Part shown: positions 14,419-25,440 of the stretch, in pieces
Position numbering within the stretch: position 1 is the stretch's first letter
Layout of the letters: the number at the start of each line of letters is the position of its first letter
The notes under the pieces: model-generated
What the model saw: only the letters and a program-made list of their open reading frames with translations
Database searches by the model: none
Told to the model about the DNA's origin: nothing
Translations under genes and position numbers: made by a program
Assembly: GCF_027744825.2 (NCBI RefSeq)
Contig: NC_071340.1
Span: forward strand, 12,970,001 to 13,034,000
Origin: Synchiropus splendidus
Taxonomy: Eukaryota; Chordata; Actinopteri; Syngnathiformes; Callionymidae
DNA: 64,000 bases
Direction of reading: 5' to 3'

Positions 14419-15925
14419 TTGTTGTGTGAATCTCAGTGCAGATGTGTGATCACAGCTTTGACCACTCTGTGCTGTTGCGTGATGGGAAGAGCATGAGGCA
14501 GCAAGTGGCTTGAGAAGCTGGTCAGGAAGGGTACAGGAAGGAAACAAAGCTGTGTAAAGATGTGATGGAGAAGAGGACCTGGAGGGTCATGAATAACCTC
14601 CCATCCTCTCTGTGATGAACAAGCCAGACTCACAAGGACTGACAGCTTCTGACATATATTTGTGCCAACTGCTTTAAAGGCATGTAAACTTTAAAGGACA
14701 AGGTCAGAGTTCTCAGCTTCATATCATGGAGAACATGAAGCAGAGTCCTTGTAAAAGCTCTTTCGGCACTGCAGAGTGACGGGTTTATTTCCAAACAAGG
14801 TGAAATGACGTCCTTGTTATTGAGATGAAATGCGACTTTTATGCGTTAATGCGTTCATAAAGTTATTCTAACTGTGACACCCAATGTTTCCTCCAATGCA
14901 CTGAAACTTAATAAACTTTCTTACGTGCAACATGTGCAACATTTGTGCACCAGTTAAAGCTGCACCACATCATGTAATGTGATGTCGTAACCAAAACCTC
15001 AATAGTGACAAAGACTGATGGAAAAAGTGCAAAGAACTTCCAGACAGAATCACAAAATGATTGTGTAGTTCATGCAGCAAAGAGTTCACTCATCACTTCC
15101 ACCCTCATGTTTAAGCCTTTGTGGACAGATTCAACCAATTCAAATGTCAAAAATTGACACCAGAAAATATGAAATTGCAATTTATTGTGATAACAAATAA
15201 ATTTGATTAATATTTCAAGTCCCCCCCCTAGTTTTTTTCCCCATGACTACAAGAGGATACATGAGGTATAATAACACCTTGTCACAGAGCTGTTTCCCTC
15301 CAACAACAACAGTCATCTTCCCTGCCTGTTAAAGGGTTTGATCGTTCCTCTGGGCGGTCCATGTCGGGGACTGGTCTGAGGCAGTGGACATGGATCAATA
15401 GTACGCTGAGGTCTTTACTGGCTCCTGGACTTGCTACTGATGAGGATGTTAACTTGTGTGTAAATAAATGGAATTCTAATCAATTGAAGAGCTTTATTCT
15501 TGCGTGCTACCTGGCTCTGGGGAAAATGGGACAATTGAAATAAATAAATGTGAAAAGGAAACAGAAAACAGGAAACATTGTCTCATTTGTCAAAAAGGGT
15601 TCTGCGATATCAGTGCGACCGCTGTGGCACACTTTAGAGAAGCACTAATACTGTAACCATTTGAGCAATATTTTTAAAGAAAGAATAACAAATAACAAAG
15701 GGCTGTTTACAGATTTTATAATTACAGGGAAAGATCAATCGTTACAATGTAATTTCATCCATTGATGGATGCCATTTTTACGCAAATTAGTCAATTTCAG
15801 CGCGACGTCAGCGGCGTTTGTGAAGTGGATATTTAAGTTAATTTCATCACCTTGTTTTTTAAGTGGCAGCAAAACACCACATTCATGACTTCACCAGTGA
15901 ATACGGCTGTTCTCCGTCTGTTAAA
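14419..15925. other. Unassigned non-coding sequence
   Basis: No gene or known repeat was recognised between the hairpin and the LTR-like copy. A C-run followed by T-run lies at 15,221-15,240. Confidence 0.45.
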
Positions 15926-16500
15926 TGTGCCATGATTCACTTTTATTTTGGTGTCTGTAATTCCCGTTTTGTGTGTCCTTCCTTCCTTCCTGTTTTGGAG
16001 CACACGGCTGGAATCATCTCATCGGCGTTAAGATCTCTGGACTCCAGCATCGTAGGCCAGATCGACTCCATTTGTTTCCCTGGTAAATTGGCTCTCCTCG
16101 CTTGCTCTCATTCCGTCGCTCTTTTATTTATATTTGTTGACTTACTTTTGTTCACTCTTTCTGTAGCCCTGGTCCTCTGAGTTTATAGCTTGTTCCCCTT
16201 TGTCTTTCTGCTCCCCGTGGCTTCCTGGTTTTCCCTTCATTACTGTTTTTCCCTGCTTGTGCGTTCGTTTTGATGACCACTACAGTCAGTTTGTGTTTAA
16301 ATGTTTGTTTCCTCTATTTACAGACTCTCCACGGTTCTCCCAGTCCGGTGATGCTCTTTGTTGGACTTTATTCCGTTGTGGACTCATCCAATTCGGTGAC
16401 GCCTTTTGTTGTACATTTGTATTGTTGTGATTAAATTATTGTATTCTTTATATTTCTGCTGTTGAAAGATGATTTCATATCACTTCATCACAAAATGGCT
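15926..16500 (+). mobile_element. Degenerate LTR-like copy, LTR sense on the plus strand
   Basis: The sequence opens TGTGCCATGATTCACTTTTA, close to the LTR-sense start of the solo LTR at 3,631-4,128. It continues with the same landmarks: a T/C-rich promoter-like stretch, GGACTCCAGCATCGT, GCCAGATCG, GTAAATTGGCTC, and a final GTTGTGATTAAATTATTGTATT stretch with a polyadenylation-like ATTAAA. No clear target duplication was found, and the 3' boundary is uncertain by tens of bases. The open frames inside are LTR sequence read by chance. Confidence 0.6.
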
Positions 16501-16680
16501 GTTTTCATGTCACCAATTCAGAGGGGCCAGTGGTCTCGTACGCTGCCTCCTAGTTGGCACTGCAGACGGCAGTCTACGTCACACCTCGGTCAGTCAATAG
16601 TCAAAGGGTTTTTTTTCCTTCTCTTTTTCCCCAAATGTTATGTAAATGAGAAAGAGAGACATAAAATATAACGCTGATTT

Positions 16681-17048
16681 TGTCATGTTTACCTAAGAAG
16701 TGACCCAGGTGCAGATGACTGCAGGCTAACAGAAGGCACGGACACAAGATTGAATTGATAAATTTAATACAAAAATTCACAATAAATACAGACGACGAAG
16801 ACAGGAACTGAAAGTGCCAAAACACGAACCGGGAAATACACAGAGGGACTAGGGAAAAATCGAATGACACGAAGTGACCATCTAGCAGCCAGCAGTCTGG
16901 AACCCACGAGAAGAAGAGAGTTGATGACAGGATGAGCTCCAGCTGCGCTGCCATTAAGCTGGATGGGACACAGGAAAAGGAAACTACAGGGGGTTAACAA
17001 AATAAAAGCACGCGAAACAGACAAAGAATAAGAGTGCGGAACGTGACA
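16681..17048 (-). mobile_element. Solo LTR with 5-bp target-site duplication
   Basis: The 368-bp block starts TGTCATGTTTACC and ends GGAACGTGACA, giving TG...CA ends on both strands. The flanking 5 bp are identical (gattt at 16,676-16,680 and 17,049-17,053). In minus-strand sense it has an ATTAAATTT polyadenylation-like site and ends CATCTGCACCTGGGTC..ACATGACA, parallel in layout to the LTR at 3,631-4,128, so the two are probably related families. The open frames on the minus strand at 16,601-17,057 are LTR sequence. It lies about 180 bp from the LTR-like copy at 15,926-16,500 but in the opposite orientation, so the two are not the ends of one provirus. Confidence 0.8.
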
Positions 17049-17053
17049 GATTT

Positions 17054-18459
17054 TCACTGTCCATTATTTAAGAGGCAAAAACATTTGGTAAATAGAAAAC
17101 ATTTTAATGGTCGTGTGGCTTTGGCGTTTGAGGTCATTTAAAGGCCAATATAATGGGCTAATCTCAGCCTGTGGTAGCAACAAGTCGGCACAGTGGGATC
17201 CGACTGGCTCATGTGAATGGGTGCAATAAAAACAGCCCTTTGATGGATAGATAACGGCTGTATCAGCTGTAAAAGCACCACCAAGTTTTTGATCATGCTT
17301 GTGAATACAATAAGCAGTGAAAGAAGATGACCTGTAGAGATGAGCGCGTCGTCCATACAAAACAGTCAGCAATTTTAAGCCAGACTGACACAGTGGAGTG
17401 GTTAAAATAGGGGAAATTTATTTAAACGACATTCTGGATATGCTGATCAGTCGGTGTTCAGGGGAGGAAGATGGTATTCATAGAAAAGAGGGTGACAGAA
17501 AGAAGGAAATGACAGCTCAGCAACTACTAGTCAATGAAGGAAGACCAAACGGAGAAGAACGGTGGGAGAGGCGGGAGGCTCCACTGGGACAGACATGTCA
17601 CACACCAGTGAACCTGACACACGCAGAGGGAATATAGCATTTCTCTCGGTTTCCCCTGAGTTTCTCTTTTTACTCTTGCATTCTTGTTCATTTGCTTTCT
17701 ATGATACTTCACCATCGAGTTGATCTTTTGAAAGTCCCACAATCCATGTCCTAACTTTGGAAATCCAAAAATGAGTCTGCGCTGTGGTGTATGTGGAAGG
17801 CTTGCACAAACTGAACTATCACACAAATGCAGAACATTTCATGCAGAAAGGCGGATCATTGGGGTTGTTCAGGGAATTACCTGTTTACCTAATTAACAAC
17901 AGTTGGCTGGAGGCTAAAGATATGCAAAGGAGGGGCGAGAAGAAATAAACATGGAAATGTAATACTTGCTCCCGGACCTTTTCTGATGGCGTGAGACCTG
18001 GAAATTAAACTAGTGTGAGGGTAAATGGTTTGTATGAGTAGCGTAGCACTTTCCATAATGTCATTACAAGGTAGAAAGGTTTATTCTTGTGATCTGTTCT
18101 CAAGCTGAGGGGCGATGTGGGTGGGGAGCATCCACCCTGTACAGAAAAAAAACACAAAACTGCCTCCACCACTTTTCCATTTATTTCCTTCCTTACATGT
18201 TGCAAATGTGATGTTGCAATCTTTAAGCTAAAACAACTAAATCAACATGAGTGGTTGACTTTTATAGCTTAAGACTTTCATCTGTTCTTCACATTTCCAC
18301 AAAGCTTACGGATATGGACCAAACGGAGCAGTACCACAGGAAACCGTGGGGGCAGTGTTTCTGTTACTACCTGATACGTAGCTCTGATGAGACATGAAGA
18401 AGACATAACAATGGCGTAAATCCTCCATCCTTCACTTGTAATATAATATTAGCAGCCTC
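17054..18459. other. Unassigned non-coding sequence
   Basis: Nothing supportable was seen apart from short A- and T-rich tracts. Confidence 0.4.
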
Positions 18460-18575
18460 ACCAACGCATTCTCACTCCCACGGCGTAATATATTGATGTT
18501 GGGAAAGTGGACTTTTGCGTGCTATACTGACAACAATGCCAGCCTTCAGCGTTGCATTGTGGGGGTTCGGATCGT
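18460..18575. repeat. Dispersed repeat, end fragment of a palindromic miniature element
   Basis: The stretch containing CATTCTCACTCCCACGGCG, AATATATTGATGTTGGGAAA and GTGCTATACTGACAAC resembles the left arm of the palindromic repeat at 47,760-48,040 (CAATATATTGACATTGGGAA, ATGCTATACTAACAAC). Related text is familiar from many teleost genomes, where it forms the ends of DNA-transposon-derived repeats. A further match (GGCGGTTTGTCGGCCTTTAGATAGCAATTG) near 18,726-18,756 suggests a longer decayed copy. The superfamily is not determined. Confidence 0.5.
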
Positions 18576-19100
18576 ACGTCATGGACTGCGAGGAGTAGCA
18601 TGCGCGTATGCATGCACGAGCTCACAGGTACATCGCAGATAGACATCTCTCTTAGTTGCTCTTTAGAACCCTTTAGGTGACTCTTCTCCTTCGTGACGGT
18701 ATCGTAGTCACCGTGACTGACACAGGGCGGTTTGTCGGCCTTTAGATAGCAATTGCCACACTGTTGTTGTCATAAACTTTTGACTCTGTCCCTGATAGAA
18801 ATATTTGAGAACAGCAATACCAACATAAAGAACGCATGGAAGCATGTGGTCAGTGACGGTATCAACGTTTGCAATTGGCATTTTGAGAGGCTGGTGCTCA
18901 AGCCAGAAGAAAGGGCACGTGAGAGAAAATGGTTTTGTCACTTTAACTTTAATGTCTATTTTGACCAAAATATTTTCTCCATAGGCAAGATTTGAAGGTG
19001 ACTTGCAACTTGCCAGTGGCATAATGGTGAGCGCATATCACAGCGAAGCAAAAGGTTGCTTGTTCACATCTGTGCTAAGACTTAGAAATGTAATGTATGG

Positions 19101-19180
19101 CAGTGGTCCCCAACCTTTTTTATCACCGCGGACCAGTCAACGCTTGACAATTGGAACGTGGCCCGGGGGGTATGAAGTTG
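19101..19180. mobile_element. hAT-type terminal fragment
   Basis: CAGTGGTCCCCAACCTTTTT followed by CACCGCGGACCAGT is the characteristic terminal sequence of a widespread hAT (Charlie-like) non-autonomous family in vertebrates. Only one end was recognised; the other end was not found nearby, so this is a fragment. Confidence 0.6.
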
Positions 19181-20714
19181 CCACTTGGAACCGTCAGATA
19201 AGGCCTATGCATGTTTGTGTGCCCACTAAGACTCGCAAACCTCTCGGCCAGTGCCCTAATGTTCTCTGACTCTGGTCGTGATGGTAACGTTTAAGGTTTA
19301 AGTTATTTCTTGTGCGGCCTGGTACCAATTGGTCTAGTTGATGTTCTCAAGAATCGAAGACAGAGGAAAGAAGGGGCACGTTCCTATTGCAGGGAGAATA
19401 AGGGAAAAAAGGTTGGCGATGGAGCACCACCAGTGGTGTATCTGTTAGGAACACAGCCAACGGGGCTGTGTCCTACAACTAAACTACACTGAAACAAAAC
19501 TTAATGAAGGAAGTCAGAAGTAGTCAAAGTAGTTGAGGCTCAAAAATGCAGGTGCAGTTGTAGAAGTTGTATCAACCAGCAATATTCTGCTAGTAGGAGA
19601 ATGTAGCTTGACTCGGAGGACTCAAGCACGAGGCAGAGTGAATCTTGAAGCATGCAAAAACCCTTCCTCCGGGCTCCTCTGTCCTTAACTCACTCCGCGC
19701 TGAACAGTACATTTCAGACACATGCTGGAAAGTTAGCGCTCCAATATTCATGCCCACTGAAAAAAAAAAACGGACATTTTCAGGGGAAAATCTGCCAAAT
19801 CCTGGCAGCAGCGTGTTCGATTCCAGCTTTTCTCGATACACCAGTCCATGCCCCCTTAAAGTACTCATATTTGAAGTAATAAAATATAAATCTCCATGTC
19901 TTCACTCAACATGCTCACTGTTGTCATCACGGCAGATTGCTTTTACATCTCAAATGTCTGTCTTTGCTCTCGGCTTCGAGGCATAATGCCACACGGCTGG
20001 ATGACATCACTGCGATTATTCTATTAAGTTTGGCTGAATGAGTGCTTGCAGTAGAGGAGCGAGCTTTTACACACTTCCAGTCACCCCTTCGTGGTGGGAG
20101 TGCAGCCTTTAAAGCAGCTGGGGAACTTTAAGCACCAATGATCCCGATGACTAAGAAAATGACTCACACCAGCGTTTCGCTACTTTTAAATAATACATTT
20201 CCCTAACCTTGGCTTTCATTCGAACAACAAATATTTTCTTTTGAAAATGTTAGAACAATCCACAAATGAGAGATTAATGCTGTTCCCTGAATCGCAGTTG
20301 TTCTTTTGTTTATCAGAGCCTCAAGCGATGAACATGGCTTTTACTTGCTCTTTGAGCAAGCAAATTGAAATAAAAAAAAAAACTCCAGAAAGATCCAGAA
20401 AGTCCCTCAATGGTTTGTCAGTGTAAAACAATGCATCGTCTGAAACAAGGCGAAAAAGAGATGCTGCTGTTAAAAGAGCAAATGTTCAAAGTCATGACTG
20501 AAAACATCGACTGGCTGTTCTGAAGTGTAAATCATCACCTCTACAAAGACATATGTCACCCTGAGGCTTCAAGACCAAATCAATGGTATGGATCCTATAT
20601 ATGGATTGTTAATGCTTTTTCGACTGGAAAAAAAAGATGCTGGAACCTGCCTGAGAAAAAGTTGGAGTTGATTCCTGTCGAGTTAATTTGTCCATCTAAC
20701 AAGTAGAGCATCTC
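19181..20714. other. Unassigned non-coding sequence
   Basis: No gene or recognisable repeat. The 113-codon frame at 19,645-19,986 overlaps other frames on both strands and has no domain-like pattern. Confidence 0.4.
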
Positions 20715-20880
20715 ATGAGCGTCCGTGCATGTCCAGGCGTGGACCAGGGACAGACTGAGGACCAGCTGGAGGGATTCATGCATCCCACTGCCTGGGAAAG
20801 CCATTGGTTGGAGACTGCTAATGTGACAGAGGAAGCATATTGGAATCTCAAATCCTGTCCAATTCACAGTCAGACAGTTT
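20715..20880 (+). mobile_element. Possible decayed LINE 3' fragment
   Basis: The frame GQTEDQLEGFMHPTAWESH resembles the tail of a teleost LINE reverse transcriptase, where text of the type GRPRDRLEDYVSRLAWERLG is usual. The nucleotide text GACAGACTGAGGACCAGCTG is likewise LINE-like. Boundaries are unclear and similarity is judged from memory only. Confidence 0.35.
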
Positions 20881-21733
20881 CTGGTGCCACTGGAAAAGTG
20901 TGTCTGACAGTCAAGAAACAAAAGGAACTCCGACTCCAGTTAATGTGGGTAGCAAAAACATGTAAGAATCAGCTTACAGGTCTCCAATTTATGATGTGAA
21001 TAAATCATTAAAATCGATGACTATGCTGGGCTCAGCAAAACACCTGCAGCCTTGACAGCTGCACTCACTCAAACATATGAAGTGAAAAAGGTGTCGTTTA
21101 TTTGGAGCGCGTGAAAGGGAAGGGCAAACTTGTCTCCCTTCACCCAGGTAATGTCAAACTCAGGGCAACATCAACAGCTTTTTATGGAGAACATGGAAAA
21201 TTGACGCTAAGAATCAGCAAAAAAACATGTTTTTTATCGCATTTTAGAAGAAAAATATGACTGATGCATGTTCATGAATTGTGGGTTACTCTTTTAAACT
21301 GGGCCCTTTGTGTAATTCATGAGCTTGCAGAAATGTAAAACTATGTCCAAATGTGCCTAAGAGGGCGAAAACATGGAATGAAGTGCTTTGAATCTCTTAA
21401 TGCATGTCTCAATGTCAATGTAAATGTAACACATTTTTTGCCATGGTCAGTTTACTGTGTTGGGAAAGTCCTACATTCATGAAAAATTCTCATTTTTAAC
21501 CATGTGTTTCCACGAGGCACAGAGTGGTGCTGCGTGGAGGAGTCCCAGAAGTGGCCTGGCATCCGTGCTACTATCAAACAGCACTTCTTTTTTTTCGTCA
21601 CCACTAGAGTAGATCAGCTCATGCAGACAGGAAGTCAACAGACCATTGAGTCGAGTGGTGACCTTCCATGTTTAATGTTGACGTATGCAGTTCATTTGAA
21701 TAAAATATTTCCTCACCTGCTGCATTTCATGAT
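20881..21733. other. Unassigned non-coding sequence
   Basis: No supported feature. GTCAAACTCAGGGC near 21,151 faintly recalls an hAT end but is too short to call. Confidence 0.35.
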
Positions 21734-22058
21734 GCGGCGTTCGAACAAAAATTTCGAGATTTTTTGGCTTCGGCTTTCAAACGAAAATCCAGAACTCAGG
21801 CACCTCTTCACTTCTGGAGAGACGTCACTCACTCGGCAACCCCTCCCTCATGCAGCGGCCACACACATAGAGGAACAGCGCACCTGCAGCAGACACTCTA
21901 CATTCACTCCTACAAAAGACTATTTCAAGGCTTGGAACACATTATTTCTTTTTCCATTCATTGTAATGGGAAAAATCAATTCAGATTTCGAACAAATCGC
22001 TTCTCGAACGGCCGTCTGGAACGGATTGTGGTCGAGAACCGAGGTACCGAGGTTCAAT
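21734..22058. mobile_element. Miniature DNA transposon with TTCGAAC-rich ends
   Basis: The left end reads GCGTTCGAACAAAAATTTCG and the right end, reversed, reads GAACCTCGGTACCTCGGTTC followed by TCGACC. Between them lie repeated TTCGAA-type motifs and CGTTCGAGAAGCGATTTG. This arrangement is familiar from mariner/Tigger-like non-autonomous elements of vertebrates. The 196-codon and 137-codon open frames crossing the region (21,504-22,177) are repeat sequence in two frames and are not called as genes. Exact ends and target duplication were not resolved. Confidence 0.5.
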
Positions 22059-23531
22059 GTGTTGTACGCCATCATGTGGTTAATAATCAAATGACCAATA
22101 ATCAAAATATATTGTTAAAGCCTGTCTGTTCTGAACAGTATTTGGGCAAAAAAATGTGTAGAAACCCATTGATGTGATGAGTCATAAATGCGTGTGTGTA
22201 ACATACATAATGCTCAGGTGCACGTTCGTATATTTGAAAGATATTAATATTCTAATGTAGGTGATGTACCTCCATTCATTTGTACACAATGGTAAAAACA
22301 ATAATTCTATCCCCTCTTTTATTTTTCATGACTAGTATTATAATAATTTCTCCTTGACTAAAGAGTTAATGAGTTAATCTCTATTTATTGAACAAGTAGA
22401 CATGACTAAAATGTGACTAAAACTAATACCTGTTTTTGTCCAAAAGACAAGAAACAAGACGAAAACTGAAATGGCTGCTGAAACACTGGTCATGAGGTCA
22501 ACCCATGGATGCTCTCCATAACAGCTTGCAGTAAGCTTGCAGTCAATGACTGTGCAGGCACCAAAATGGGTTGCAACTCTCATATTTGCTAGATCTTAAA
22601 ATGAATAACCGCCTCTGTGATGCGAGAAAGTTCAAGCATCCACTGTACTTGGTCACCAAAGCACTCGATAGGTTCAACTCTTCAACCACTTATTTTAAAT
22701 CATACAAAAGAATTCCGTCCAACATGAGAACATTTCATAACGGCAGCGAAATATATCCCATTACATGAAGGGAAGGAAACTCATGAAGAGTGTGAAATCA
22801 ACCAAACAGGTCAGACTGTGCTTCCCACTTGCTGTCTTCTGTGCCAAAGTATAATTAGCTCTGCATCACGGAAACAGGTTAAGGTTTCAACGCAGCCAAA
22901 GTACAAAAGAACAGAAGGCTGGCTGACCTAAAAATCTGTCGTTGATAAATTTATGACTTCACTTCATCTCCCTTTTTGAGAGAAACCATTTCTAGCGGAA
23001 GCCGAGGTCGGTGGGTTATGTTGTCTTTTCACGCATGGATGAACAAACTGTGGCCATGTGCTCGCATTATTAATTCATTCACAATCACAGCTTTCAATCC
23101 AGCGAGTCCAAGAGTAAAGATTTAAAAAAAACAACAACTATTGTCTAATGCATCCTTGCCAACTTTCCCCATTAAACTTGTGGCAATTTCTCCTTACCAT
23201 CAAAATAGTGTTCTTTTATGAACCATAACCCCTGGAGAAAAGAAAAGTTTCCTCAATCATTAAAATAAAAATGTATCATTGAAGAGTAAGAACTTCATCC
23301 ACTGAAAACACATTGTTCTTACTTCCCTGTTCTACTATTCGCCCTGCGTTCATTTTCTGTTGATTTTAGAGCTGAACAATCCGTTCTCCAAATGTTAAAC
23401 CTCATGACTCACTGTGGGTGCTCAAGTACAGCTCTCGCTGCAGCAAACCTGTCGCTCTGATTTGACATCTGTTTTATTTCACTTCGTTCCCTCTACAACG
23501 GTTACATGGTTTTATTTTGTTCTGCAGACCA
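22059..23531. other. Unassigned non-coding sequence
   Basis: No gene or known repeat was recognised. Confidence 0.4.
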
Positions 23532-23660
23532 GTGATTCCTAACAAATGGACCCGGGGCCCATGGTTGGGCCACAAGTGGCCCCCTAGAGGGCCATTAAAA
23601 GTTTTTTGTTTTACACCTGTGAGGGCCGCGAGACGCCCAGTTTGAATACATGAGCCACGT
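23532..23660. mobile_element. hAT-like terminal fragment
   Basis: CAGTGATTCCTAAC followed by GGACCCGGGGCCCATGGTTG and GGCCACAAGTGGCCCCCTAG resembles one end of hAT-type elements whose ends read CAGTGxTTCCCAACC. GGGCCGCGAGACGCCC lies inside. The opposite end was not identified. Confidence 0.45.
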
Positions 23661-25347
23661 ATGGTGGCAGTAGTGTGTCACTGCATTGACTTGACAGCTG
23701 CAAATCTGTGATAGTTAACAACTATAGAGTTCTTGAAAAGAAAAATTATAAAGAAAGTGATGCCGCCCCCACAAACAGTGAAAATGATTAGTGTAAAGCA
23801 ACTGTTGACGCAGTTTTGAAAATTAATTACATTTTATGCCGATACGTTCATTTACACTTTACTTATATCTTCATTGTAGTTTAAATAAAATATTTTATTT
23901 TTATTTTACGATATTTAGACATGGTTTTATTATATTCTTTTTTTTTTTTTTTTTGGTCATTTTCTCATCAGTTTTGCATCAAGTTTTTCTTTTTTTCTTT
24001 AGTAAATTTGATGAATATGACTTGCACCTGGTTCTGCTGTTGGAATGATGCACATGGTTTCATGTCAACATATTTGCTGCACTTCATGTTCAGTATCTGG
24101 GTTAAAGGAAAAATAAAACCTTTATATGTTGGATGAAATCAAATTCATCCTGTGCTACTGTACATTCAGTTATTCATGAATGGCATCTTAATGAATTCCC
24201 TCAACAACATGTAAGCAACGCCGATCAATACTCGTATTTCAGAATGCAGAAATCCAAATCAAGAGAGTGTTCTACATATTTACGGGTTTGCGCCGAGCCT
24301 TGTTAATTTGAAAACCTTCAAAACATTCACATCCAATATAGATTGAAGGCAGAGATGGAGCGTGAGGTCGGTGAACGAATGCGTCTCGACCTTGTCAACC
24401 ATTCTCGTATCGCGTGTGTCGTATCTAGGTGACTGAATTCACAGATGCGCACCTGTCAAGTGTGAATTTCCCCGGAGAGTTCCCTATATGGAAACTCTTT
24501 GGACACAATAAGAGAGGGGAACTGACAAATAATTCCACACGCCTTCCACCGTTCTTTCACCCAGAATTCACCATAAACGTAGATCATAGTGTTATGAACT
24601 AAAATTGTCTATAGACTAATAAACAATGAAATACAATACCACATAAACTATCTATCTTCTTTAAACACATTTAAGGGCTGAAACTGCAGGATGATTCTGC
24701 AGGCACATCCACAGTGTGAAGTCAGAGTTTGCCTGAGCTTCTTAAGGGAATCTTGCAACTGTCAGCGCTTGACCAGCCATGAACTCTCACACTGTCACTA
24801 TAAGGACGAGGACGAGCGCAAACGCGCGTCACTTACACACAAAGTAGGAGCAAGTGTCACACAAGGGATGGAAACACTGACATGTTCAGCAGCATAGATG
24901 AGCAACATGGCACATGAGAGGGGTTGGCACTGGTGACACTGTCTGTCACCGTGTCAGCGACAGCCTCTCCTGAGGAATGAACAAGTGACATAAAGTGCCC
25001 AGTGGTGACAAACACCCTGACATTTAAAGTGATAGAAACCTCCCTTTTTTTTACATTTCTTCCATAACATACTGACAACGCATGTAATGTAAAGGAGGGT
25101 TATGTTTGAAATATGAGTGTTAGCTTCAGGGTTCTACTGGTTTCTTCTTTTGGACAAAAGAAGACGAATCATGAACAGTGCTGACGAAACGGTTCCTTGG
25201 ATTAATTTGACAAGCCTTGAAGCATCATTACATAGTTTGAGAATATTTGTTCTTGGCTGTGCAGCTGCTAAAAGTGTGCATCTGCAAACCCTTGTTGTAA
25301 GTGGGTCTACAGTCCTGCGCACGCCTCCCACTAAGCTGCGCGCGAGC
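23661..25347. other. Unassigned non-coding sequence
   Basis: Contains a T-run at 23,937-23,956 and otherwise nothing supportable. Short open frames near 23,836-24,136 are T-run translations. Confidence 0.4.
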
Positions 25348-25440
25348 TGTAATTGCCGGACTATAAGCCACTGCTATTTCCCTCATGACCTGAACCTGAG
25401 GCTTAAACAAAGGTGCGGCTGATATGTGGATGGATATGAG
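25348..25440 (+). mobile_element. Fragment of the CTATAAGCC TA-flanked repeat family
   Basis: TGTAATTGCCGGACTATAAG followed by CCACTGC and, 60 bp on, GTGCGGCTGATATGTGGATG is one end of a teleost repeat whose full ends read about CCGTAATTTCCGGACTATAA. It is the same family as the element at 50,616-51,165. Only one end is present. Confidence 0.55.

Noticed and set aside
15863..16430. Hydrophobic 105-codon and 76-codon frames resembling membrane proteins
   Set aside because: T/C-rich LTR sequence gives Phe/Leu/Ser-rich translations by chance.
21504..22177. 196- and 137-codon overlapping open frames
   Set aside because: They run across a miniature transposon in two frames, with no domain and no splice context.
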